In this document: positions 35,998-43,018 of the stretch, piece by piece
How the letters are laid out: every line of letters begins with the position of its first letter
How positions within the stretch are numbered: the first letter of the stretch is position 1
DNA from: Roseateles sp. SL47
Lineage (GTDB): Bacteria; Pseudomonadota; Gammaproteobacteria; Burkholderiales; Burkholderiaceae_C
Length of the DNA stretch: 64,000 nt
Assembly (NCBI RefSeq): GCF_026625885.1
Contig: NZ_CP113068.1
Coordinates: 2,914,001-2,978,000, forward strand
Direction of reading: 5' to 3'
Position numbers and translations under genes: made by a program
The notes under the pieces: model-generated
The model's database searches: none
What the model was told of the DNA's origin: nothing
The model's input: only the letters and a program-made list of their open reading frames with translations

Positions 35998-36822
35998 TCA
36001 GCCGCCCACGCCTCGCACGCTGGAGACCAGCGTATTGACCGTCAGTGTCCAACCGTCCACCAGCACAAACAGCAGCAGCTTCAACGGCAGCGAGATCACC
36101 AGCGGCGACAGCATCATCATGCCCATGGCCATCAACACCGACGACACCACCAGGTCGATGACGAGAAAGGGGATGAACAGCATGCAGCCGATCTGGAAGG
36201 CCGTCTTCAGCTCGGACAAGGTGAAGGCCGCCAGCTTGACCGGAAAGCTGTGGTCCTCCGGCTTGGTCACGGCGGACTCGCCGGACAGCTGGGCGATCTG
36301 GGCAAGCGCGCTTTTGCTGGTCTGCGCCAGCATGAAGCGCGAGATCGGCGCCTCGGCCACGCGCAGTGCCTGGCTCAGGGTGATCTTCTCGTCGTCATAA
36401 GGTTTGAGGGCTTCGTCGTAGACCTGCACCCCGATCGGTCGCATCACCAGGATGGTGAGGATCAAGGCCACGCCGGTCACCAGCCGGTTGGGCAGGCCCT
36501 GCTGCAGGCCCAGCGCCTGGCGCAGCAGCGACAGCACGATGACGAAGCGGGTGAAGCAGGTCATCATCAGTACCAGCACGGGCAGCAGCCCGAGCAGGGT
36601 CATGATCACCAGCACCTGGGTCTTCAGCGTGAATTCCCCGCCGCCGCCCGCCGTGTTGCCGCCCGCAATCTTGATGGTGGTGGCCACCGCCGGGTGGCAG
36701 GCCAGGGCCAGGCCACCCGCCGCCAGCAGGGCGGGCCACCGGCGCAGACAGCTCAGGCGCCGCTGAGGTCGCTGCGATCCGTGATCAGCGCGCTGGCGTG
36801 GCAGCTCGGCGGTGGCGTGCAT
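35998..36822 (-). CDS. fliP: Flagellar export protein FliP (lateral type)
   Basis: About 274 residues with a cleavable signal peptide (CLRRWPALLAAGGLALACHPAVA) and the FliP core: MMTCFTRFVIVLSLLRQALG, TSELKTAFQIG-like LSELKTAFQIGCMLFIPFLVIDLVVSS, and a C-terminal helix pair. It forms the core of the export channel. Two starts are possible: GTG 36828, overlapping the fliN stop (GTGA), or ATG 36822 used here. No fliO gene lies between fliN and fliP, as is usual in lateral systems. Confidence 0.95.
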   Translation of the reverse strand: MHATAELPRQRADHGSQRPQRRLSCLRRWPALLAAGGLALACHPAVATTIKIAGGNTAGGGGEFTLKTQVLVIMTLLGLLPVLVLMMTCFTRFVIVLSLLRQALGLQQGLPNRLVTGVALILTILVMRPIGVQVYDEALKPYDDEKITLSQALRVAEAPISRFMLAQTSKSALAQIAQLSGESAVTKPEDHSFPVKLAAFTLSELKTAFQIGCMLFIPFLVIDLVVSSVLMAMGMMMLSPLVISLPLKLLLFVLVDGWTLTVNTLVSSVRGVGG

Positions 36823-36824
36823 GC

Positions 36825-37169
36825 TCACCCCAGCGAGGACAGGTCCAGCCCGTCGATGTCCAGCACACGCAGCGCATGGCTGTCACCGCTGACCACCACC
36901 TCGGCATGGCCGATGGCGGTGCCATTGACCTTGATCACCAGCGGTGCACCCGCCAGGGTGTCCAGTTCCAACACGCTGTCGGCCCGCAACTGGGCAAGGT
37001 CATGCAGGGACAGGCGTGCTTCGCCCACCTCCAGCGTCAGCGTGACCGGGATCTTGCGCATCAGTGCCGGCAGGTCGCGGGCCGGCGGGCGGGCATCCAC
37101 CACCGGGATGTCTTCAGCCGTCGGCTCATTCAGCAGACCGGCGATCAGGTCGGTATCACTCATCATCAA
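36825..37169 (-). CDS. fliN: Flagellar motor switch protein FliN (lateral type)
   Basis: A 114-residue C-ring protein ending in a SpoA domain (RKIPVTLTLEVGEARLSLHDLAQL, then APLVIKVNGTAIGHAEVVV). With FliM it forms the lower C-ring and helps dock export cargo. Three consecutive ATG codons (37169, 37166, 37163) follow a GGAG located inside the end of fliM; the first abuts the fliM stop without a gap, indicating coupled synthesis. Confidence 0.95.
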   Translation of the reverse strand: MMMSDTDLIAGLLNEPTAEDIPVVDARPPARDLPALMRKIPVTLTLEVGEARLSLHDLAQLRADSVLELDTLAGAPLVIKVNGTAIGHAEVVVSGDSHALRVLDIDGLDLSSLG

Positions 37170-38084
37170 TCACTCCAGGTCTTCAAAAGAGGTCAGGCAC
37201 AACTTGCCGTGGTGTTCGGCCACGGCGGCACGCATGAGGGCAGAGCCTTCCACCAGCACGGTGGCATCGGCCAGATGAATCGGAATCAGGGACCCGGGGG
37301 CCAGGTCCAGCACGCTGCCCAGTTCCATCTCCTGCTCCAGCAGGCGGGCCTGCAGCTTCAGCGTCAGCCGCCGCGCCAGCGGTTGGACCGCCACCGCCGC
37401 ACGTGAAGGACCGCGATGCAGGCTGGCCAGCTGGCGCAGCAGCGGTGACAGATAGGCGCCGTCCAACACCACCCGCAGCGACATGTCGCGTTCAGGCTGG
37501 GCGTCGGCATCCCGCACCACCAGGGTGATCTCCCAGGCATCGGTACTGTTGGTCGGCAGGCTGCCGACCTGCAGCGTGGGCAACTCGCTCGCCGCCGTGC
37601 CGTCGTCGCTGTCCGGCCCCTGCTGCGCGAGTTGTGCCAGACCCTGCAGCGTGAGCTGGCATCCCTGACGGGCCAGCGCCTGCAGCAGCCGCTCCTCGGT
37701 GGCGGTGATGGGCGTGGCGCTGAGGTCGCCGGGAGCTGGGTCGGCTGTGCCGGCGGCCAGGCCAAGGCGGCGGGCCATCAGTCCGTTCACCAGCATCCGG
37801 TCGATGCGGCAGGCCACCAGGCCGCTGGGGCCCATGGCGTGCAGCCAGCGGCCCGCGTCCGGGTCCAGCAGCGCTTCCGCTTCCCGTGCGGCGCGGTCCA
37901 GCGGTTGCAGCGTCACCTCGCGCAAGTCGTAGTGGGCGTGATAGCGCCGGTTCCAGGGCAGACAGAGCTGGCGGTGCAGCGTTTCGCGCAGGCGAACCGC
38001 CACGCGAGGCAGCAGATGCACCGGACGGCCGAGGCTGCGCGTATCAAGCGCAGCAGGCCGGGGGGAGAGGGCAGGGCTGGTCAT
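37170..38084 (-). CDS. fliM: Flagellar motor switch protein FliM (lateral type, no CheY-binding peptide)
   Basis: A 304-residue C-ring protein whose C-terminal SpoA part (SVLDLAPGSLIPIHLADATVLVEG) and middle domain can be followed, though divergent from canonical FliM. The N-terminus reads MTSPALSPRPAALDTRSLGR and contains no LSQDEIDALL-like CheY-P-binding peptide. Lateral LfiM proteins are described as shorter and more divergent than polar FliM, so this fits. The implication is a motor not switched by chemotactic CheY in the usual way. It is the first gene of the leftward operon, facing the riboswitch-containing gap. Confidence 0.85.
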   Translation of the reverse strand: MTSPALSPRPAALDTRSLGRPVHLLPRVAVRLRETLHRQLCLPWNRRYHAHYDLREVTLQPLDRAAREAEALLDPDAGRWLHAMGPSGLVACRIDRMLVNGLMARRLGLAAGTADPAPGDLSATPITATEERLLQALARQGCQLTLQGLAQLAQQGPDSDDGTAASELPTLQVGSLPTNSTDAWEITLVVRDADAQPERDMSLRVVLDGAYLSPLLRQLASLHRGPSRAAVAVQPLARRLTLKLQARLLEQEMELGSVLDLAPGSLIPIHLADATVLVEGSALMRAAVAEHHGKLCLTSFEDLE

Positions 38085-38385
38085 GAGCGATCCGTGGTGA
38101 ATCCAAATAGGCCAAAAGCCATAACCTCTTCATTCTAGGAATCGGCGCTCACATTTTTTAGATTCAAAGGATATTCACAAATCCCTGCGTCGGTAAAAAA
38201 TCACATGCGAATTGCAAATGGGCCCCGATGGAGCAAATAACAAGATGCCGGTCGACTTAAGTTGTCCGGCCTTTGGGTCGCCTTATACACCGGAGGGTCT
38301 TCATGTCAGTGATTTCATATTTATCAATCCGATTGCCGATTCGTGCGTTTTGCGTCCACAATATGTCATTTGGTGGTTGTCGGAT

Positions 38386-38399
38386 GTGAAGTTCTTCAC
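38386..38399. promoter_or_regulatory. Dyad GTGAAGTTCTTCAC, candidate operator
   Basis: A 14-bp inverted repeat (6-bp arms) about 90 bp before the riboswitch aptamer, in the AT-rich part where the promoter driving the riboswitch transcript should lie. No matching -10/-35 pair was identified with confidence. Confidence 0.35.
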
Positions 38400-38473
38400 G
38401 TTGCCAAATATTGCTTTGCGGCGCCGCACAAGAAGTCCTTGTTGCGTACGGATGCAGCCACTACAGTCCGTCA

Positions 38474-38582
38474 CATCAGGGCACACCCGAGCGAAAGCCG
38501 GGGTCGCAAAGCCTCCGGTCTACCACCGGGCACGCTCCCTCACGGGGGTGCCGGGTCACGATAGCGGGGTTGCCAGACCTGA
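38474..38582 (+). ncRNA. Cyclic di-GMP-I riboswitch aptamer (GEMM-I), upstream of the fliE operon
   Basis: The sequence carries the GEMM-I core in order. AGGGCACACC opens the first stem (38478 onward), followed by a GAAA tetraloop within GCGAAAGC. Next come the near-invariant GGGGTCGCAAAGCC joining strand, CTCCGGTCTACC with a variable GC-rich arm, and a closing AGCGGGGTTGCC. TCAGG (38476-38480) can pair with CCTGA (38578-38582) as P1. The G, A and C residues that contact c-di-GMP in the Vibrio Vc2 structure have counterparts here. It lies on the strand of fliE, whose start is about 520 nt downstream, so it probably gates the rightward flagellar operon. Confidence 0.85.
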
Positions 38583-38588
38583 GTCTGC

Positions 38589-38609
38589 GAAGCACGTGCT
38601 GCGTGCTTC
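38589..38609 (+). promoter_or_regulatory. Hairpin directly after the riboswitch, candidate expression platform
   Basis: Perfect 8-bp stem GAAGCACG/CGTGCTTC with a TGCTG loop, starting 7 nt after the aptamer's closing strand. There is no T-run after it, so it may act as an anti-terminator partner or protect the RNA rather than terminate directly. Confidence 0.45.
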
Positions 38610-38625
38610 CAAGGCACATGCCTGC

Positions 38626-38644
38626 CAGGCCCCACCCGGGCCTG
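38626..38644 (+). terminator. Second hairpin after the riboswitch, possible terminator
   Basis: Perfect 7-bp GC-rich stem CAGGCCC/GGGCCTG with a CACCC loop, followed by TTGTGA. The stem strength suits an intrinsic terminator, but the T-tract is poor; Rho involvement is possible. Confidence 0.35.
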
Positions 38645-39016
38645 TTGTGACCTGCTTGGCGTTCGCCAGGGTGAGCCCGTCTTGACACTTGAAGTGACAC
38701 AGGACGGTCAAGCCATGCAGCAGACGATTTCTTCCTCCCCTGTCTTGTCAGCGCCGCAGCGGTCGCCGTCGTCTCGACGCGCCTTTCGCTCGAGCCTGCG
38801 GATCCATCGCCGGCAGTGCCAGGCGATGGCCCCACGGACGGCGGCGGGGATGAAGGGGCGCTTGCTGCGAAAGTGCCGTCCTCGTGAAACCCCCATCGCC
38901 CGTCATCGGCATATTGTTTGCAAATGTGTCAGTCTTAACTAAACAGACATATTTACATCGCGCAGGCTGATTGAGGCAGTTTGCGGTCGAGAAATACCCC
39001 GATTCTCTGAAAACCA

Positions 39017-39031
39017 TCCGGATATTCCGGA
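39017..39031. promoter_or_regulatory. Dyad TCCGGA-TAT-TCCGGA upstream of fliE
   Basis: A 15-bp element with 6-bp arms, 72 bp before the fliE start. It contains GGATATTC, a word that recurs 85 bp upstream of fliM on the other side of the gap. Candidate regulator site. Confidence 0.4.
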
Positions 39032-39102
39032 GGGATTGGCTCAGCAAAAAATTAGTATCTGACCGGTTCTGAAAATGTACCCATCTATTCAGGGAGCTTG
39101 AT

Positions 39103-39438
39103 ATGTCAGTGTCGGCGATTCAGTCCTCCGTGGCCCAGATGGCCATGGAATCACTCATGAGTCAGGACGCAGTCCGCCTTCAAAATGAAGCGCAGGCACT
39201 CGTTGGTGCCTCCAGCGATAACCCTGGAGGGGGCGGGTTCGAGCAGATCCTGCGCCGGGTGGATGACAAGGGCCAGGCCGCCAGCGAACGCATGGAGGCG
39301 GTGGAGCGGGGCGAGAGTGATGACCTGGTGGGCGCCATGCTGGCGAGCCAGGAAGCCAGCCTGTCCTTCTCGATGCTCATGCAGGTGCGCAACAAGGTGG
39401 TGGGCGCCGTGGATGAGCTGATCAAGCTCCAGCTCTGA
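39103..39438 (+). CDS. fliE: Flagellar hook-basal body complex protein FliE (lateral type)
   Basis: A 111-residue periplasmic adaptor joining the MS ring to the proximal rod, secreted by the flagellar export system. The C-terminal helix (ASLSFSMLMQVRNKVVGAVDELIKLQL) is the conserved FliE tail. The start at 39103 follows an AGGGAG ribosome-binding site. It is the first gene of the rightward arm fliE-F-G-H-I-J and lies downstream of the c-di-GMP riboswitch. Adjacent fliF follows after 16 nt. Confidence 0.95.
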   Translation: MSVSAIQSSVAQMAMESLMSQDAVRLQNEAQALVGASSDNPGGGGFEQILRRVDDKGQAASERMEAVERGESDDLVGAMLASQEASLSFSMLMQVRNKVVGAVDELIKLQL

Positions 39439-39454
39439 GGTCGGGACGCGCGCC

Positions 39455-41269
39455 ATGAACGAACTGCAAACCGTGCCCACCACTGCGGCGCCCGCCTGGC
39501 GCCAGCGCCTGGAGGGGATGCTCAACGGCCTGGGCAAGGCCGGTCCGGCGGCCGGTGCCGGCCTGCGCGGCGCGCTGCCGCTGCTGGGGCTGGCGGCCGT
39601 GGTCACCGCGCTGGTGCTGATGCTGCTGTGGCGCGACCAGGCTGGCTACAAGCCGGTCTTCGGCCATCAGGAGCGGGTACCCACGGCGGACGTGCTGGCG
39701 GTGCTGGATGCCGAGCACATGGCCTACCGCCTCCATCCCGAGAGTGGACAGGTGCTGGTGGCCGAATCGCAGCTGGGCAAGGCCCGCATGCTGCTGGCGG
39801 CCAAGGGGGTGGTGGCCAAGCTGCCCGCCGGCCTGGAGCTGATGGACCGCAACGACCCCTTGGGCGTCAGCCAGTTCGTGCAGGACATCCGCTTCCGCCG
39901 CGGCCTTGAAGGGGAGTTGGCGCAAAGCATGATGGCGTTGGATGCGGTGGAGAGTGCCCGGGTGCATCTCTCGATTGCACGCAGCAGTTCGTTTGTCCTG
40001 AATGATGGGCAGAAGAGCTCCGCCTCGGTGGTGGTGACACTCAAGCCGGGACGTTCGCTGAGCCATGAACAGATTGCCGCTGCCATCAATCTGGTGTCGG
40101 GCTCGGTGGCGAACCTGGAGCCCGCGCGGGTGAGCCTGGTGGATCAGCAGGGCAGCCTGCTGTCGTCGCGGGTGGATCTCAGCGAGGGGTTCGACGGCGC
40201 TTCCCAAGGCAATGAAGCCCAGCGCCGTGTGCAGGACGATGTGCGCCGCAATGTGAATGAGCTGCTGGCGCCCGTGCTGGGCGAACAGAACTACCGGCTC
40301 AGCGTCACCGCCGAAGTCAACAACGACCGTGTGCAGGAAACCCGCGAGCAATACGGCGATGCGCCCAAGGTGACCAACGAGGCCACCCGCGAGGAGCAGG
40401 ACCGTGAGCGCATCGCGCTGGGCATTCCCGGCTCGCTGAGCAACCGGCCGGCCGCCGCTCTGGCCGCCGCTGCCGCCTCGGCATCGCAAGTGGGGCCGGA
40501 CGACGCGGCGGGCAACAGCAATGTGGCGCGCAAGAACGCTTCCACCCGCCAATACGCCTACGACCGCAGCATCACCCAGGTCCGCAAGAGCCGTGGCCGG
40601 CTGGAGCGCTTGAGCGTGGCGGTGCTGCTGAACACGGCCGCTGCGCCGGGGGGCGCCAATACCTGGTCGCCGGAGGATGTGGCCAAGATCGAACGCCTGC
40701 TCAGCGACGGCCTGGGCATGGACCGGACACGCGGTGACAAGCTGACGGTGTCTTCGCTGGCCTTCCCCGGTGCGCCGGTGGCCGAGCCCTGGTACCAGCA
40801 GCGCGACACGCTGGTGGAAGTGGGTGGATGGGCCGGGTATGCCGTGGCTGCGCTGCTGGCCTATCTGCTGATTGCCCGCCCGCTGCTGCGCATGGGCCAG
40901 CATGCCTTGGGCATGAGCGGCGCACGGGGCCGAAGCGATCGCCGTTCGGGCCTGCCGGACGAGCGCCGCGCCGAGCCGGGCAGCCGGCCGGGCCAGGGGC
41001 CGGAGATCACGCCGCTGGAGCCGCTGGGCACCGGCACGCCCACCGCCGTGGGCGGCCCCTCGGCCGACGCGCCCGCCCTGGGCCACACCAGTGCGCAGGG
41101 CCGCAGCTCCCCGGTGATGCCGCTGCTGGAGAACTACGAACTGCCGCCACCGGGCTCTCCGGTGGACGTGCTGGTGGACCACCTCAAGGTGCTGGCGGCC
41201 AAGGAGCCGGAGCGGGTGGCGGAAGTCGTCAAGCAATGGGTGCAGAAGAAAAATGGCCGAAGCGAGTGA
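39455..41269 (+). CDS. fliF: Flagellar MS-ring protein FliF (lateral type)
   Basis: A 604-residue inner-membrane ring protein. Two membrane helices (about residues 45-65 and 455-475) flank the periplasmic ring-building motifs, including the conserved RKARMLLAAKG-like QLGKARMLLAAKGVV and LEGELAQSM segments. The extreme C-terminus, which binds FliG, is present (PERVAEVVKQWVQ). It overlaps fliG by 17 nt. Confidence 0.96.
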   Translation: MNELQTVPTTAAPAWRQRLEGMLNGLGKAGPAAGAGLRGALPLLGLAAVVTALVLMLLWRDQAGYKPVFGHQERVPTADVLAVLDAEHMAYRLHPESGQVLVAESQLGKARMLLAAKGVVAKLPAGLELMDRNDPLGVSQFVQDIRFRRGLEGELAQSMMALDAVESARVHLSIARSSSFVLNDGQKSSASVVVTLKPGRSLSHEQIAAAINLVSGSVANLEPARVSLVDQQGSLLSSRVDLSEGFDGASQGNEAQRRVQDDVRRNVNELLAPVLGEQNYRLSVTAEVNNDRVQETREQYGDAPKVTNEATREEQDRERIALGIPGSLSNRPAAALAAAAASASQVGPDDAAGNSNVARKNASTRQYAYDRSITQVRKSRGRLERLSVAVLLNTAAAPGGANTWSPEDVAKIERLLSDGLGMDRTRGDKLTVSSLAFPGAPVAEPWYQQRDTLVEVGGWAGYAVAALLAYLLIARPLLRMGQHALGMSGARGRSDRRSGLPDERRAEPGSRPGQGPEITPLEPLGTGTPTAVGGPSADAPALGHTSAQGRSSPVMPLLENYELPPPGSPVDVLVDHLKVLAAKEPERVAEVVKQWVQKKNGRSE

Positions 41270-42290
41270 TTTCATCCCGCCGGGCAGCGCTGCGTCGCTG
41301 AGCCCCGTCGAACGTGCCGCCATCGTGCTGCTGAGCATGGGCGAGGAGCCTGCAGCCGCCGTGCTGCGCTGCCTCTCCCGTGAGGAACTGCTGGACGTGA
41401 CCCAGGTCATGTCCCGCCTCTCCGGCATCAAGGTGGACTGGGTCAAGACGTCCTTGCAAGACTTCTTTGACGACTACCGCGAGCAAAGCGGGGTGCATGG
41501 CGCCTCGCGCACCTACCTCAAGCGCTCGCTCGACCTGGCCCTGGGCCAGCAGATTGCGACCAGCGTGCTCAACAGCATCTATGGCGATGCCATCCGCCCG
41601 AAGATGCAGCGCCTGCAATGGGCCTCGCCGAAGTGGCTGGCTGAACAGATCAGCCAGGAGCACCAGCGCATGCAGGCGGTGTTCCTCGCCTTCCTGCCCA
41701 GCGGCCTGGCCAGCGAGGTGGTGGCGGCGCTGCCGGACACCACCAGCGCCAGCCGCGACCGGGTGTTGCTGCAGATGGCCCGCCTCTCCGAAGTGGATGC
41801 CGACCTGCTGGTGGAACTGGACGAGCTGGTCGAGCGCTGCCTGAATGGCCTGGGCCAGCAGGGTGCCACGGTGGAAGGCGTGAAGCAGGTCGCCGAAATT
41901 CTGAACCGCCTGCCGGAGCAGCGTCAGCAGATGGTGGAGCTGCTGCGGGCGCATGATCCGGCGGTGGTCGGCGAGATCGAGACCAGCATGTATGAATTCT
42001 TCATGCTGTCGCGCCAGAGCGAAGCCACGCTCACCCGCCTCATCGAGGAAGTGCCGCTGGAACTGTGGGCCGTGGCCCTCAAGGGCGCCGAGCCGGCGGT
42101 GCGCGATGCCATCCTGGCCGCGATGCCGCGTCGTCAGGCGCAGAGCTTCGAGGACCTGATGCGCCGTGGCGGACCGATGCCGATGAGCCGCGTCGAACAG
42201 GCGCGCAGCGAGATCATGGCGCAGGTGAAGGCGCTGGTCGATGCCGGCGAAATCCAGGTGCAGCTGTTTGCCGAGGCGGTCGTCGAATGA
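41253..42290 (+). CDS. fliG: Flagellar motor switch protein FliG (lateral type)
   Basis: A 345-residue C-ring rotor protein. The N-terminal FliF-binding domain (SPVERAAIVLLSMGEEPAAAVLRCL), the middle ARM repeats and the C-terminal torque domain are all present. The torque helix region keeps charged residues that interact with the stator (LKGAEPAVRDAILAAM, then RRQAQSFEDLMRRGG). The torque surface therefore looks functional despite the unusual FliM. It overlaps fliF by 17 nt and fliH by 4 nt. Confidence 0.95.
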   Translation: MAEASDFIPPGSAASLSPVERAAIVLLSMGEEPAAAVLRCLSREELLDVTQVMSRLSGIKVDWVKTSLQDFFDDYREQSGVHGASRTYLKRSLDLALGQQIATSVLNSIYGDAIRPKMQRLQWASPKWLAEQISQEHQRMQAVFLAFLPSGLASEVVAALPDTTSASRDRVLLQMARLSEVDADLLVELDELVERCLNGLGQQGATVEGVKQVAEILNRLPEQRQQMVELLRAHDPAVVGEIETSMYEFFMLSRQSEATLTRLIEEVPLELWAVALKGAEPAVRDAILAAMPRRQAQSFEDLMRRGGPMPMSRVEQARSEIMAQVKALVDAGEIQVQLFAEAVVE

Positions 42291-43018
42291 AGACGCTGCG
42301 CCCGCATCGCTTTCCACCGCTGGCCCAGGTCGGGTCGCGGGGCCAGGACGCGAACGCCGGTCTCAGTGGCGCTCAGCTCCAGGCCAGCCTGGCCCAGGGC
42401 TTCCAGGAAGGACTGGCCCGCGGCTATGAGGAAGGGTATGCCAGCGGCCTGCACAGCGGGCAGGAGCAGGCGCGCAGCGCGGCCGAATCCGCCGGCCATG
42501 CCGCCGGTCTGGCGGCCGGACGTGACGATGCCAAGGCGCTGCTGGCCAGTCCGCTGGCAGCCGTGGACACGCTGCTGACCCACCTGTGCCAACTGCAGAA
42601 GGACTATCAATCGGCGGTCCGCCGTGAAGTGGTGGAACTGGTTGAACGGGTGGCCCGGCAGGTCATCCGCGCCGAGCTGACCCTGCGTCCGGCCCAACTG
42701 CTGGCGCTGGTCGACGAAACACTCTCGGCCATGTCGCCCAATCGCGAGGGCGTGGTGGTCTACCTCAACCCCGAGGACCGGGAGCGCCTGATGGAACTCG
42801 CGCCGGACCGCATCCAGGGCTGGACACTGCATCCCGATGCGGCGCTGGAGCCGGGCGAGTGCCGGGTGGTGGCGGGCGGCCGCGAGGCCGATGCCGGCTG
42901 CCGCCAGCGCCTGTCGGCCGTGATGACGCAGGTGCGCGGCCAGCTCATGCCTGAGGGCGTGGAGACGGAAGATCCGTCCTCCGAATCCGCTGCGATGCCG
43001 CTGGAGGATCAGTCATGA
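42287..43018 (+). CDS. fliH: Flagellar export ATPase regulator FliH (lateral type)
   Basis: A 243-residue cytoplasmic stator of the export ATPase. The N-terminal part carries the glycine-spaced repeat typical of FliH (GFQEGLARGYEEGYASGLHSG), followed by a coiled coil and the C-terminal FliI-binding domain (REVVELVERVARQVIRAELTL). The ATG at 42287 overlaps the fliG stop (ATGA); the frame is open upstream inside fliG but does not belong to the gene. Confidence 0.93.
   Translation: MKTLRPHRFPPLAQVGSRGQDANAGLSGAQLQASLAQGFQEGLARGYEEGYASGLHSGQEQARSAAESAGHAAGLAAGRDDAKALLASPLAAVDTLLTHLCQLQKDYQSAVRREVVELVERVARQVIRAELTLRPAQLLALVDETLSAMSPNREGVVVYLNPEDRERLMELAPDRIQGWTLHPDAALEPGECRVVAGGREADAGCRQRLSAVMTQVRGQLMPEGVETEDPSSESAAMPLEDQS

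Larger units (their letters stand above)
38085..39102. other. 1-kb divergent control region of the flagellar locus
   Basis: No credible protein gene was found here. In lateral flagellar clusters this is the position of lafK, which is absent. The region is markedly AT-richer at both ends (about 38100-38460 and 38900-39100), where promoters for the two arms are expected. Its GC-rich centre contains a c-di-GMP-I riboswitch and two hairpins. Other signals: a dyad GTGAAGTTCTTCAC (38386-38399), a consensus-like TTGACA at 38682, a TCCGGA-TAT-TCCGGA dyad (39017-39031) and short words repeated near both ends. Confidence 0.7.

Noticed and set aside
38212..38685. Open frame of 157 codons on the plus strand in the flagellar control region
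   Set aside because: It runs straight through the riboswitch aptamer, has no ribosome-binding site or family-like pattern, and its composition is that of intergenic DNA.
38715..38942. Possible 75-residue basic peptide after the riboswitch
   Set aside because: AGGA lies 12 nt upstream, too far to be convincing, and the Arg-rich composition can result from GC-rich non-coding DNA. Left as unproven.
38085..39102. Sigma-54 (-24/-12) promoter or lafK remnant
   Set aside because: No GG-N10-GC pair in a fitting context and no trace of an AAA+ activator in any frame.
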